64,000 nt of DNA, taken from positions 1 to 64,000 of the forward strand of contig LDOQ01000066.1 of assembly GCA_001887945.1 (NCBI GenBank), read 5' to 3'. Numbering within the stretch: position 1 is the stretch's first letter; each line of letters starts with the position of its first letter. Below the pieces are notes generated by a model. That model had not been told where the DNA came from. It saw nothing but the letters and a program-made list of their open reading frames with translations, and did no database searches. The stretch is from Spraguea lophii. Its lineage: Eukaryota; Microsporidia; Spragueidae. This document shows positions 53,601-63,572 of the stretch, in pieces. A program made the position numbers and the translations under genes.

Positions 53601-53948
53601 AATAAGGGTAAAATCTTTCTTAATTAAAATATTATCAGTGGTATTTATTAATCTTTTTATTGTAAAGAATATTGTATGTTTTTTTTAAAATAATTGAAAC
53701 GATGATTTGTAATAAAAGGAATGTTATATAATTTTTCTTTAATTAATAAAATATATTTTATTTATTTCGACTTTTTTTTCTAACTTAAAAATATAACTTT
53801 TTTTAAGAAAATCCAATGTCTGGTTTTTAGTTACGAAAATATTTAATTATAAAAGATATTCCTTATTCCCTTGTACATCAAAAATATAAGTTTTATTGAA
53901 TATAAAATATATTTTACAACATAATTATATTTTTTTTACCCATTTTCC
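53601..53948. other. Divergent promoter region
   Basis: Shared upstream region of thioredoxin reductase (minus) and tRNase Z (plus); each start has a nearby CCC. Nothing else seen. Confidence 0.45.
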
Positions 53949-55577
53949 ATGGATTTATATTTTCAAAACATTTCCACTATATCCGGCACATCACTTTATC
54001 TCTTTTCTCAGAAACATAGATATTTATTTGGTTCCTTTCAAGGTCTTCAACGTCATTCTATCTCATGTAATATATCATTACACAAAATAGATGTATTTTT
54101 TTTATCTACTATAGACGATTTATTTAGTTTCTTTGGGATATATCTTACAATAGAAAGTACAAGAAAAAAGCCTATAAATGTTATGTGCACAAAATATTTG
54201 GAGAAGATATTTAAAGATGCATATTTCTTGCCAAGAATTCATAATATAAAATTTTATAATGAAAAATATAAAGACGAATTCATAACGGTGAATAATTTTA
54301 ATGGTAATTTTTATTTGAAAATAAATAAAATTAAAGGGAAGATGAAGGATAATGTTAATAAATTGAATATTCCTAAGGAATTAAGATCAAAAATAAAAAA
54401 TAGAGAGATATTTTATTATAATAATGAAAGGATAGATGGTAATGATTATTTAGAAGATGATATAGAGGTTGGTGATGTTTATATAGTAAATAAGGATATA
54501 GGTGAGGATTATAAATATGTTAAAAATGTAGATATAGTATTTTTTAGAGAGAAAAAATTTTATTGTGAAGGTAATGAATTTAATTTTATTTTAAGAAAAA
54601 ATAATTCTATTGATTATAACGATCATTTTCATTTGCAGAAGAAAATTAATATTCTGTCCAAAAATTATATTTTGCCGGTATCACAAAAAGAAGAAAAGGT
54701 AAAAAATAATTATTTATGTAATCAGGATAAAATAATGTTTAATAAAGAATCAAATAAATATGTTGTGAGTAGATGTGAAATGGTAAAACTATATAATGAT
54801 AGTGTAAATAATCTAACTGGAAATTATATTTTATTTTTAGGTACTGGTGCAGCCATTCCATCTAAATATAGGAATGTATCATCGTTTTTATATAAAAGTA
54901 ATGATAAAATATTTTTATTTGATTGTGGAGAAGATAGTTTATCTCAAATTAAAAGAGCAGGAATATACGATGATTTTATAAAAAATTTAGAATTTATATT
55001 TATAAGCCATTCTCATGCTGACCATCATTTAGGCTTAATATCTATTTTAAACATAAAAAACAATATAAAAATAATAGGTCCAAAAAATCTCGGAACTTTT
55101 CTTACGCGACATAAACTTTTAAAAAATAATTTTTATTTTTCAACAGAATGCGATTTTCTAGATTTCCATGAATATAAAGTACATCTTGCACCAGTTAGCC
55201 ATATCGGTGATAGTATGGGTATCAAACTTATTGTAGATAATTTTTCTATCTCATATTCTGGGGATTGTGAACCATCTTCAAACTTTGCTTCTTTATCTAA
55301 AAAATGTAATATTATGATCCATGAGGCTACATTTTCTGATGATTGTTTAGATAATGCTATAAAAACTAAACATTCTACGAGAAGTGGTGCTATAAATATA
55401 TTTAAAGAATCCGAAGCAGAAATATTAATATTAACACATTTTAGTCAAAGATATCCTAAAGGTGTATGTGATACAAATATTTTATGTGCATTAGATTTTT
55501 TTGTTTATAAAATAAATGAAGATAATGAGATAATAAATCAAAGTGAAATATATGAAATATTAAATGAAGAAAAATAA
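53949..55577 (+). CDS. TRZ1: tRNase Z, long form
   Basis: 542 residues with the two-part structure of long tRNase Z. The degenerate N-terminal metallo-lactamase half includes GTSLYLFSQKHRYLFGSFQG (about 13-32). The catalytic C-terminal half begins near 293 with LFLGTGAAIPSKYRNVSSFL. It has HSHADHH (354-360), HIGDS (418-422), SGDCEPS (437-443), HEATF (458-462), KHSTRSGA (474-481) and HFSQRYP (497-503). These give the metal-binding and AxT-loop-type motifs. The enzyme cuts 3' trailers from pre-tRNAs in the nucleus. It is shorter than yeast Trz1 (about 840). CCC lies eight bases before the ATG. Confidence 0.95.
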   Translation: MDLYFQNISTISGTSLYLFSQKHRYLFGSFQGLQRHSISCNISLHKIDVFFLSTIDDLFSFFGIYLTIESTRKKPINVMCTKYLEKIFKDAYFLPRIHNIKFYNEKYKDEFITVNNFNGNFYLKINKIKGKMKDNVNKLNIPKELRSKIKNREIFYYNNERIDGNDYLEDDIEVGDVYIVNKDIGEDYKYVKNVDIVFFREKKFYCEGNEFNFILRKNNSIDYNDHFHLQKKINILSKNYILPVSQKEEKVKNNYLCNQDKIMFNKESNKYVVSRCEMVKLYNDSVNNLTGNYILFLGTGAAIPSKYRNVSSFLYKSNDKIFLFDCGEDSLSQIKRAGIYDDFIKNLEFIFISHSHADHHLGLISILNIKNNIKIIGPKNLGTFLTRHKLLKNNFYFSTECDFLDFHEYKVHLAPVSHIGDSMGIKLIVDNFSISYSGDCEPSSNFASLSKKCNIMIHEATFSDDCLDNAIKTKHSTRSGAINIFKESEAEILILTHFSQRYPKGVCDTNILCALDFFVYKINEDNEIINQSEIYEILNEEK

Positions 55578-56282
55578 ATATTTTTATACAACAAAATAAT
55601 AACAGTAGAATATTAATTCTAAATACAATCTTAATATTTAATAACAAACTTAAAAATACTCTATATAGGTTGATTACTGAATAAATAAATATTCATTATC
55701 CAATATAATATATCTTATTATTACATTCAAATAGATTAAAACAATATTTCTTTGTTTTTTTTCTTTCAATTATCTTATTTTACATTCTTAAACGTAAAAC
55801 AAACTATAAATATATAATTAAATAGAATGAATATGCAATTAAATCCATCGAATGGTCAAATAAATATATAGAATAACTTAATAAATGAAATTATTTATTA
55901 TAATTTCATTTTATAGTATCTTAGATAATTTTTTAACAATATTTATCAGAGTTAAATTTAAGAATAAGAAATATAATTAATAATGTTATAATAACAAAAA
56001 CATATCTTAAATGAATTTTTCTTATGTTAAAAGAAATCTTATAACTATATTCTATACCATCATTTTTTAATAAAATATAATAAATCTTAATAAGTATACT
56101 TGACAGATATTTGATATAATAATTTATTATCTTTATTATTAAATATAAATTTATATAAAATTTTATAAAAATACTTAAATCCATAGAATTATTTTCCTAA
56201 CTGTAAATTATATTTTCTTGTTAAATTTTATAAAAATACTTAAATTCATATAATTTTTCTATCTAATGTTTCACTTATCCCC
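55578..56282. other. Intergenic region with repeat and possible small ORF
   Basis: A direct repeat, AAATTTTATAAAAATACTTA, occurs at about 56156-56175 and 56224-56243 upstream of the ubiquitin-protease-like gene. A possible minus-strand membrane ORF lies within (listed separately). Confidence 0.45.
55933..56184 (-). CDS. Possible small tail-anchored membrane protein
   Basis: An 83-residue ATG-initiated frame. Two hydrophobic stretches are seen (about 5-40, and 63-76: YVFVIITLLIIFLI), the second close to the C-terminus with a basic flank, as in tail-anchored proteins. No C-run before the start and strong A/T bias, so it could be chance. Confidence 0.25.
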   Translation of the reverse strand: MDLSIFIKFYINLYLIIKIINYYIKYLSSILIKIYYILLKNDGIEYSYKISFNIRKIHLRYVFVIITLLIIFLILKFNSDKYC

Positions 56283-57212
56283 ATGAAATTGTTCAATTTT
56301 TTATTTTTTATCGTACAAATATCGATTTTAACATATTTTGATGACAAAATAGACCATACAGTATATCTTCCTCTTAATTTAGATTCAATTCCTACATTAG
56401 AAAATCCATCCAGTTATTGTTTTTTTAATACGCTTATTCAAGCACTTAACAACATTCACATAATAAAAAAATATTTTAGAAGAAAATTTAGAAATGAAGC
56501 ACTCAATGAATTAAAAAATATATTTAATCAGTTAAATATCTCAAAATGCCATAATCTATTAGATTCATACAATCGTATTTTAAAAAAAATATTACCGGAC
56601 GTACTTAATGATGTAAAATATAAAAATAAAGGATATGATACAGAAATGTTATATAAATATATTGTTCTTGAAGGTATGTATTATAATGATTTTAGAGATA
56701 TTTTTTATATTAAAGTAGATAATAAAGAACATATACCATTTTTAGAATTAGATACAAAATATACTTTACAAGATTTTAACGTAGATTATAATGATACCAA
56801 AAATTATAAGGATATTAATATACAAGAACTGAATAAACACCCTAAAGAATATATTTTTAACGAAGAAGATATCATATTACAATATTACGACATATACAAC
56901 TATTATAATAAAACTTTAATAACTACTAATAATTACATATTACCTAAAGTATTATACATAGAAGTTATACCACTAAGAATCCATGAATATCTTTTACCGA
57001 TAAAAGTTATTATAAAACATTATATCTTCAATAAATATAAAATCAGAGCTATAATAGCCTGGGTCAATATAACTAAAAATCGAGGACACGTAGTATCATA
57101 CGTAATAAAGAATAATAAGTGGTATATAATGAATGATAAAAAAGTAACACTGGTAAATACATTAGATAGTGTAATTACACCAACAGGATTAATTTATGAG
57201 AAAATAGAATAA
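56283..57212 (+). CDS. Secreted ubiquitin-specific-protease-like protein
   Basis: 309 residues. The N-terminus (MKLFNFLFFIVQISILTYF) is a likely signal peptide. Residues 39-56 (LENPSSYCFFNTLIQALN) match the USP Cys box, L-x-N-x-x-x-x-C-F-x-N-x-x-x-Q-x-L, with Cys46. The His box appears as RGHVVSYVIKNNKWYIMND (268-285), with His269 and Asn284/Asp285 near the third catalytic position. The central zinc-finger/palm part is heavily reduced compared with typical USPs (300-plus-residue core). CCCC directly abuts the ATG, fixing the start. If secreted, it would remove ubiquitin or a ubiquitin-like protein from host proteins; if the hydrophobic start is an anchor, it would act at a membrane. Confidence 0.75.
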   Translation: MKLFNFLFFIVQISILTYFDDKIDHTVYLPLNLDSIPTLENPSSYCFFNTLIQALNNIHIIKKYFRRKFRNEALNELKNIFNQLNISKCHNLLDSYNRILKKILPDVLNDVKYKNKGYDTEMLYKYIVLEGMYYNDFRDIFYIKVDNKEHIPFLELDTKYTLQDFNVDYNDTKNYKDINIQELNKHPKEYIFNEEDIILQYYDIYNYYNKTLITTNNYILPKVLYIEVIPLRIHEYLLPIKVIIKHYIFNKYKIRAIIAWVNITKNRGHVVSYVIKNNKWYIMNDKKVTLVNTLDSVITPTGLIYEKIE

Positions 57213-57352
57213 AATAAACCTTTTATTTTATAAAAAAATATAATTGATAGAGAAAGTAAATAATAACTACAGAAATAAAAAAATAAAGAAAATATTATAT
57301 CTAAAGAAACAACAAAATATTATATTTAAAGAAATATATTTTTATTATAAAT

Positions 57353-58396
57353 TTATTTTAAATGATCAATATTAAAATCTATTCTCTTACATATTTCTTT
57401 TATAAATTCTATACTGATTATAATTCTATAATTATTACCTGTTCTTCTTATAAAATTATTATCTATTAATCTATTTAAACATAATTGTATTTCATAGGAA
57501 TTATTAAGTTTAGAATCTATCTTCTCAGCCTCAGTAACTATATCATTAAATTTATTATAAGTTATTAAAATAAATAATACAACAGATTCTATATATGATA
57601 GAGTATTATATTTTTTTTTATACGTAATATTATTATTATTTTCTTTATAAATATTTAAACTATTTTTTTTATAAGATAGAATATTCATATTCTCATTCAT
57701 AGTATTAGTTATAATATTACCTTCGTTCTCATTTTCATTTGTATTTATATTATCCCCTATAATATCATTATCTTCATTTATATTTTTATTCATATTCTCA
57801 CTCATAATATCATTACTTTTACTTTCATTATCATTTTCAATCATAATATCATTACCTTTATTTTCACTCACATTCACATTCATAATGTTATTACCTTCAC
57901 TCACATTATCACTTTCACATATATTCATATTCTCATTTTCACCCTTACTTATATTACTATTATTATTATACAATATATCTTCTTTAATAATATTACCATA
58001 GAATAACTGTGTTAAAGTATACATATTATTATACAATTTATATATTTTATTATAATCTTTATATTTTAATTGTAAAATATTTTTTATTTCTTCTTCTGTT
58101 GGTGTGAAAAGAATAGTATAATATTTAAAATTATATTTTTTTGATATGATAATATATTTACCTATGGAAGGTAATTCTGATTTATTATCACCTATTATTA
58201 CATTTACTCTATCTTTATCATAGTTATTATTAAAACATATTTTATATTCTATTTTCATAGATGATAAAGAATATAAGATAAATTTTATATCTTCAAGAGA
58301 TATTATTTGAATATGAATATTCTTGTTTTTAAGAAGATCAGATAATGGATTCAGACAGGAGAATGAAAATGGTTTTACATTTATCTTTATATTCAT
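57353..58396 (-). CDS. Asn-rich protein with winged-helix-like C-terminus
   Basis: 347 residues. The N-terminal part (1-145) is mixed alpha/beta. Residues about 146-245 are Asn/Glu/Ser-rich with repeated 'NENMN/NESKSNDIM' blocks. The C-terminal 90 residues (TLSYIESVVLFILITYNKF, then YEIQLCLNRLIDNNFIRRTG) have the helix-helix-strand-strand pattern of a winged helix, as in origin recognition complex subunits. An ORC subunit is one possibility but no AAA motif supports it. CTCCCTC directly precedes the ATG. A real gene of uncertain function. Confidence 0.65.
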   Translation of the reverse strand: MNIKINVKPFSFSCLNPLSDLLKNKNIHIQIISLEDIKFILYSLSSMKIEYKICFNNNYDKDRVNVIIGDNKSELPSIGKYIIISKKYNFKYYTILFTPTEEEIKNILQLKYKDYNKIYKLYNNMYTLTQLFYGNIIKEDILYNNNSNISKGENENMNICESDNVSEGNNIMNVNVSENKGNDIMIENDNESKSNDIMSENMNKNINEDNDIIGDNINTNENENEGNIITNTMNENMNILSYKKNSLNIYKENNNNITYKKKYNTLSYIESVVLFILITYNKFNDIVTEAEKIDSKLNNSYEIQLCLNRLIDNNFIRRTGNNYRIIISIEFIKEICKRIDFNIDHLK

Positions 58397-58453
58397 GAGG
58401 GAGTGGTAAAGATATTTTATAAAAAAATAATTATAATTATAAATATAATCATA

Positions 58454-58621
58454 ATGGATAATAGAATAATGGTAATAAATAATGATGCTTATATTTTCAA
58501 TAGCAATATTTATACATTATTCTTTATAATGCTTATATTTAAAATTATAGATATTATACCGATAATTAATGAGATAACAATAAAATATAAAAAAAATAAT
58601 CCTGATATATCAAAAATATAA
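58454..58621 (+). CDS. Possible small membrane protein
   Basis: ATG-initiated 55-residue frame with one hydrophobic segment (about 19-37, IYTLFFIMLIFKIIDIIPI) and a basic tail. It starts 58 bases from the divergent gene's start. No C-run before it; may be chance. Confidence 0.25.
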   Translation: MDNRIMVINNDAYIFNSNIYTLFFIMLIFKIIDIIPIINEITIKYKKNNPDISKI

Positions 58622-58722
58622 TATTTTAAAGTAATGTATTTATTCATTATTATAAATCAAATGTTAAAATATAAAGATAATTATAAGTAAATAAAATATA
58701 TTGTTCATTGTAATATTATTTT

Positions 58723-59769
58723 TTATTTATTATTTTCTATTAAATATGTAAATTCATAAAAATATTCTATTACTGTTTTTAACCATTCATCAAAAGTTTC
58801 TAAATTTTTTGTATCTTTTATTCTATTATAAATTAATTCTTCTATATTTTTTGTTTCTTCGATTTCTATTGGTTCATGTGTGGTGGTGTATTTTTTATTA
58901 TAAAATTCAAATGATGGAAATTTCAATAATAAAAACTTTGATGGTGTTTTAGGAATATTTATCTTTTTCTTTTTAAATGCTGTGTCAAAAATATTTTCAT
59001 TTTCAAAAATATATGCGATAAGTAGGGCACCTACCATTTTTCTTATTTGGTGGAGTAGGAAACTTTGTCCTTTGATTATTAATTTAATATAATCATCAGA
59101 TTCTTCTGTTGTTATTTCCATAATATGTCGATGTGTGCCTTTTTCATTTTTGTTGATGGTGAAATTATGGTAATCTTTTGAGCCTAGGAAATTTTTTATA
59201 AGATTGTTTATTCTGTCTATGTCAATTTCTGTTTCCTTGAATGTTATTGCGTCGAAAAATTCTTTATTTCTAAATTCTCTTTTATGTTTAATTGCTTTTT
59301 TTTCTTCATCGGTTCTATTTTCATTTCTCTCTTTGATAATATTCATCGCATTATTTATAGTTTCTAAATTTATTGAAGCTTTCTTTTTTAAAATAAATTT
59401 AGGTATAAAATATTCGTATATTCTATAATCTACTCTATTTTTAGCAACCCAACTTTTTGGTACTTTAACCATTTTATAAAGAAAAATATTTTTTTTCTCT
59501 AATTCTTGTTTAAGAGGTATAAATATTTTATCTATATCACATTCTATTTTGCATACGACTACATTGTATACCGCATGTACACCTTTATCCGTTCTGCACG
59601 CTCTTTGAAAACCAGCTTTTCTTACGTCATGATTTTCTTTTTTTATTGCTTGTAATTTTATAAGATTTTTTAAAATAACTTCTTCAATGGTTTTAACATT
59701 TACTGAATATTGTAGACCGTGATAGTTTGTACCATCGTAGCCTATTATTAGCGCTACTTTTATTTTCAT
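58723..59769 (-). CDS. PUS1: tRNA pseudouridine synthase Pus1
   Basis: A TruA-family enzyme of 348 residues. GYDGTNYHGLQ (about 10-20) starts the fold. ACRTDKGVHAVYNV (57-70) contains the catalytic Asp61. HQIRKMVGALL marks the conserved C-terminal segment. Length and the long insert between the halves fit Pus1/Pus2 rather than bacterial TruA. It isomerises uridines in nuclear tRNAs. The open frame begins at a TTG, but TTGCCCATG shows CCC directly before the ATG at 59769, the likely true start. Confidence 0.93.
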   Translation of the reverse strand: MKIKVALIIGYDGTNYHGLQYSVNVKTIEEVILKNLIKLQAIKKENHDVRKAGFQRACRTDKGVHAVYNVVVCKIECDIDKIFIPLKQELEKKNIFLYKMVKVPKSWVAKNRVDYRIYEYFIPKFILKKKASINLETINNAMNIIKERNENRTDEEKKAIKHKREFRNKEFFDAITFKETEIDIDRINNLIKNFLGSKDYHNFTINKNEKGTHRHIMEITTEESDDYIKLIIKGQSFLLHQIRKMVGALLIAYIFENENIFDTAFKKKKINIPKTPSKFLLLKFPSFEFYNKKYTTTHEPIEIEETKNIEELIYNRIKDTKNLETFDEWLKTVIEYFYEFTYLIENNK

Positions 59770-59863
59770 GGGCAAAAATTAAAAAAAGAAATTTGTAAAA
59801 TAAAATTAATAAGTAAGTTAAAATATAAAATATAAAATTATGATTTTAAAGATAATAAATATT

Positions 59864-60397
59864 TTATTCAATTTCTTCTTGTTCTTTTGTATTACATCTT
59901 TGTAATTTTTTAATTCTATTCATATCATCATATTTTACAAAATTTAAAATCCGCAGTATTTCTGATACACTTCTTCCAATCTCTTGACTATTCATTGAAA
60001 TATATTTTATTATACCATCTTTATTAGTTATGATTGTAGACCTGCTTGCGTTTCCTTCTTCTTCTAATAATCCTAGCGCTTTACACAATTCTCTTTTATA
60101 ATCAGAAACCATAGGCCAAAGAACACCTCTAACACCTCTTTTCTGCCTTTCAATCATACTCCAAGTAATATGCGAATAGATAGAATCACATGACACGAAA
60201 AGTACTTCCGCATCCAACTCTAAAAATTTCTCTCTTTGGGCACTTATTTCATTTAGTTCTGTAGGACATGCAAATGAAAAATCGAACGGATAGAAAATCA
60301 GAACAAGAGGTCTGCCAATATAAGAATCTAACGAAATATCTACAATATCTCCCTTTATAAGCGCTTTCAATTTTAAGTTTGGTAATCTTGTGTTCAT
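59864..60397 (-). CDS. 2-Cys peroxiredoxin, copy 1
   Basis: 177 residues from the ATG at 60397 (another ATG is directly upstream at 60400); the longer frame beginning at a TTG at 60451 is unlikely because copy 2 starts at the same MNTRLPN. The peroxidatic Cys44 lies in FSFACPTELNE, the AhpC/TSA motif. The usual C-terminal GEVCP resolving motif is replaced; the only candidate is Cys168 in LQRCNTKE. It reduces peroxides with electrons from thioredoxin. It differs from copy 2 at roughly 10 of 174 positions, a recent duplication. No C-run directly before the start. Confidence 0.93.
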   Translation of the reverse strand: MNTRLPNLKLKALIKGDIVDISLDSYIGRPLVLIFYPFDFSFACPTELNEISAQREKFLELDAEVLFVSCDSIYSHITWSMIERQKRGVRGVLWPMVSDYKRELCKALGLLEEEGNASRSTIITNKDGIIKYISMNSQEIGRSVSEILRILNFVKYDDMNRIKKLQRCNTKEQEEIE

Positions 60398-61504
60398 CAT
60401 TGATAAGAAACATAATGATTTATGATTAAAAACCTGTTTACAATCAAACAACGTTCGAAGAGGAAGGTTTCAAGAAATATAAAAGGCAAAATGTATTTTA
60501 AGCATACAACATAAAATCTTTTGTTTACTTGTGATTGTAATATTTTGAAATCTAGTTTATTGGTGAGAACTAATATAATTTATTTAAAACATACATTTAA
60601 ATACTACAGGTGAGTTTCATCTGTCTTAATATATCTTACAATTAAATACTCAATGATAGCCTATATCAATAATGCATAATATCTGGTTGATCATTCAAAA
60701 TATAAATTATCTCCGATATTAATTTGAAATTACCAAATTTTTCTAATATGTTATAGTCTATCTTACTTTGCGAAATTTATCCTAGAAAATTATTTCGAGC
60801 TATAATGTTTAGTGCCACAGTATATACATTAACTTCATAAAACCTTATGCTATAAAATGGTAAGTTTTACTGTAATACATGCCACTTATCTTATCCATAC
60901 CTTAAAACCCTGGTCATTGTAATAGGATATTACTGAAAATTCACTAGTTACCATGAAGTATTTTTACAAAGCTAGCCACGCATTATTCCGGTTTATTAAC
61001 AAAGCTACATGCAAGCATGTAATTCCACGTCATTACCAATTACCTTATTTGTAATTAAAAAAATCGGAATTCATGATTTTGGTATATTTTTCAAACCAAA
61101 CTACCATTACATCGCAGGCCCCAAATTACTCCCATATCTGATAACTTTTCAGGATTTTAAAATATAAATTTCTTTCATTTTCTATGTATTTAATTTTAAA
61201 CGAATGTTTTATATTTATTTATGCGAAAAAAAATCCATAAAATATATGTTTAATTTTTTTATATCATTGTCACCAAGTGGTTATCAACTGGGTTTTTATA
61301 TTTTTAAAAAATATATCTTTGATAACATTACTATATTATATGTTATAATCATATTTTTTTTATTTAAGAGTTCAATAAAAATCGTTTGAAGACAGAATAA
61401 TTGAATTCAATTATAATATAGACATTATATCCGTTTAATTAAGACGAAATATATTAAAAACATCGATAACCATACAAACCTACATATTTTTATTTAATTT
61501 CTTT
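60398..61504. other. Gene-free spacer between peroxiredoxin copies
   Basis: About 1.1 kb with somewhat higher GC than most spacers here. It contains an inverted repeat TACATGC-AA-GCATGTA (about 61010-61025). No decayed peroxiredoxin or named transposon was recognised. Confidence 0.4.
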
Positions 61505-62029
61505 TTATTCTTCTTCCTTTATATTACATCTTTGTAATTCTTCAATTCTATTCTTATCATCATATTTTACAAAATTTAAAATGCGCAGTATTTCTGATAC
61601 ACTTCTTCCAATCTCTTGACTATTCATTGAAATATATTTTATTATACCATCTTTATTAGTTATGATTGTAGACCTGCTTGCATTTCCTTCTTCCTCTAAT
61701 AATCCTAATGCTTTACACAATTCTCTTTTATAATCAGAAACCATAGGCCAAAGAACACCTCTAACACCTCTTTCCTGCTTTTCAATCATAGTCCAAGTAA
61801 TATGCGAATAGATAGAATCACATGACACGAAAAGTACTTCTGCGTCTAACTCTAAAAATTTCTCTCTTCGGGTGCTTATTTCATTCAATTCTGTAGGACA
61901 CACAAATGAAAAATTAAATGGATAAAAAATCAGAACTAGGGGTCTGCCGATATAAGAATCTAATGAGATATCTACAATATCGCCTTTTATAAGCGCTTTT
62001 AATTTTAAGTTTGGTAATCTTGTGTTCAT
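61505..62029 (-). CDS. 2-Cys peroxiredoxin, copy 2
   Basis: 174 residues, nearly identical to copy 1 (for example FNFSFVCPTELNE against FDFSFACPTELNE). Peroxidatic Cys44 is retained; the C-terminal Cys168 (LQRCNIKEEE) replaces the usual GEVC resolving site. The presence of the commoner Val before the catalytic Cys makes this copy closer to family consensus at that point. Upstream sequences of copies 1 and 2 are not alike, so only the coding part seems conserved. Confidence 0.93.
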   Translation of the reverse strand: MNTRLPNLKLKALIKGDIVDISLDSYIGRPLVLIFYPFNFSFVCPTELNEISTRREKFLELDAEVLFVSCDSIYSHITWTMIEKQERGVRGVLWPMVSDYKRELCKALGLLEEEGNASRSTIITNKDGIIKYISMNSQEIGRSVSEILRILNFVKYDDKNRIEELQRCNIKEEE

Positions 62030-62305
62030 TATATATGAGTTGTATCTGTTTTATAAACTAAAAATGTGATAAGAATGATAAAAGTTTTATATCTACTGTT
62101 TTGGAAAAAATGTACGAAAATATTTATGTCGGGCAAAAACACAATACCCCATAATTCTTCGAATTGTAATGTTAAATATTATGAAATTCAGGAATTGAAA
62201 AAAATCATATCAGACACTGATATATAACAACGTATAACCGATTTTGATAAGAATCAAAGTTTTAAAGTAAAAAAAATTACCTAGTTTTTTAAAAAATATT
62301 TTATT

Positions 62306-62821
62306 TTAGTTATCCCAGTTGACATGACATACTTCTCCACACTTTTCCACATATTTAAAGGCTTTTATCAATCTTAGAATTTCCGGAACATTTCTACCAA
62401 CCATACTATCATTCGCAGATATATGTTTTATAATACCTTCCGCATTAACAATAATTGTAGCTCTCATAGAATGCCCATCTTTATCTAATAAATTCATTTT
62501 TTGAGAGAACTCTTTCTTATAATCAGACAACATTGGCCATCTAACTCCTCTAACACCACTATCAGTTCTATCAATCATAGACCATGTGATATGTGAATAA
62601 ATGGAATCGCACGATAAATACAGCACCTGTGTATTTATTTCCAGAAATTTGTCTGCCGAAATACTTATTTCATTAACTTCTGTAGGACATACAAACGTAA
62701 AATCATACGGATACATAATTATAACAAGATATTTACCTTCGTATTCAGAAAATCGTACTTTTTCTATTTCACCTTTTATTAACGCTTTAAGTTCCATATC
62801 TGGAAGCTTATTACCCAGCAT
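62306..62821 (-). CDS. 2-Cys peroxiredoxin, copy 3
   Basis: 171 residues. Peroxidatic Cys45 lies in FTFVCPTEVNE and the resolving Cys165 in CGEVCHVNW, the canonical typical 2-Cys arrangement (homodimer with interchain disulphide). It is clearly more diverged from copies 1 and 2 than they are from each other, and closer to copy 4 at the C-terminus. A C-run (CACCCC) lies about 45 bases before the start rather than at it. Confidence 0.95.
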   Translation of the reverse strand: MLGNKLPDMELKALIKGEIEKVRFSEYEGKYLVIIMYPYDFTFVCPTEVNEISISADKFLEINTQVLYLSCDSIYSHITWSMIDRTDSGVRGVRWPMLSDYKKEFSQKMNLLDKDGHSMRATIIVNAEGIIKHISANDSMVGRNVPEILRLIKAFKYVEKCGEVCHVNWDN

Positions 62822-63053
62822 AATAAAAAAAATTATTGATACATATATATGTACGTGGAAAAAGGGGTGAAAGGGGAAAAGGCGTAAAAGGATATTTTTC
62901 AGTAAAAGACATTGACGTTTTTAAATAAACATATATAATGTTATTTTTTATAATTTCTAGTTAATAGAATTTTCAGGTTCTAGAACCTCATTCTTTCATT
63001 TAAAAAAGGGGGACATAAATTTTAGATAAGAAAACCCAATAATATTTTATTCA

Positions 63054-63572
63054 TCAAATATTCCAATTGACCATACATATTTCACCATGCTTTTTTACAT
63101 GTTGTAAAGCCTTTACTAATCTTAATAATTCATTAACATTTCTTCCAACCAAATGATTATTAGCTGAAATATGTTTTATAATACCTTCTGGATCAGCAAT
63201 TACTGTTGCTCTCATAGAAAATCCTTCTTTATGGAGCAACCCTAATGAAATTGATAATTCCTTATTATAATCGGATACCATTGGCCAGGTACATCCTTTA
63301 ATACCAAGTTCTTCCCTTTCTACTTTTGTCCATCCAATATGAGAATATACTGAATCACAGGATACAAATAATACCTGTGTATTAATATCAGAAAATTCTT
63401 TTTGCATATCGCTAAGAAGATTTATTTCGGTAGGACAAACAAATGTAAAATCATAAGGATAGAAAATCAAAACTAAACATTTTCCTAGATAATCACTAAG
63501 CTTTAAATCCACTATAGAATCATCAACAACAGCTTTTAAATTCATATCAGGCAATTTAGATTCTAACATCAT
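63054..63572 (-). CDS. 2-Cys peroxiredoxin, copy 4
   Basis: 172 residues (start MetMet; the second ATG is also possible). Peroxidatic Cys46 is in FTFVCPTEINL and resolving Cys166 in HGEICMVNW, a standard typical 2-Cys enzyme. It has the start-proximal C-run ACACCCTA directly before the ATG, unlike copies 1 and 2, so it may be the ancestral gene of the array. Works with thioredoxin and thioredoxin reductase (52.7 kb). Confidence 0.95.
   Translation of the reverse strand: MMLESKLPDMNLKAVVDDSIVDLKLSDYLGKCLVLIFYPYDFTFVCPTEINLLSDMQKEFSDINTQVLFVSCDSVYSHIGWTKVEREELGIKGCTWPMVSDYNKELSISLGLLHKEGFSMRATVIADPEGIIKHISANNHLVGRNVNELLRLVKALQHVKKHGEICMVNWNI

Noticed and set aside
60398..60451. N-terminal extension of peroxiredoxin copy 1
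   Set aside because: Begins at a TTG and is absent from the near-identical copy 2, which starts at the equivalent of 60397.
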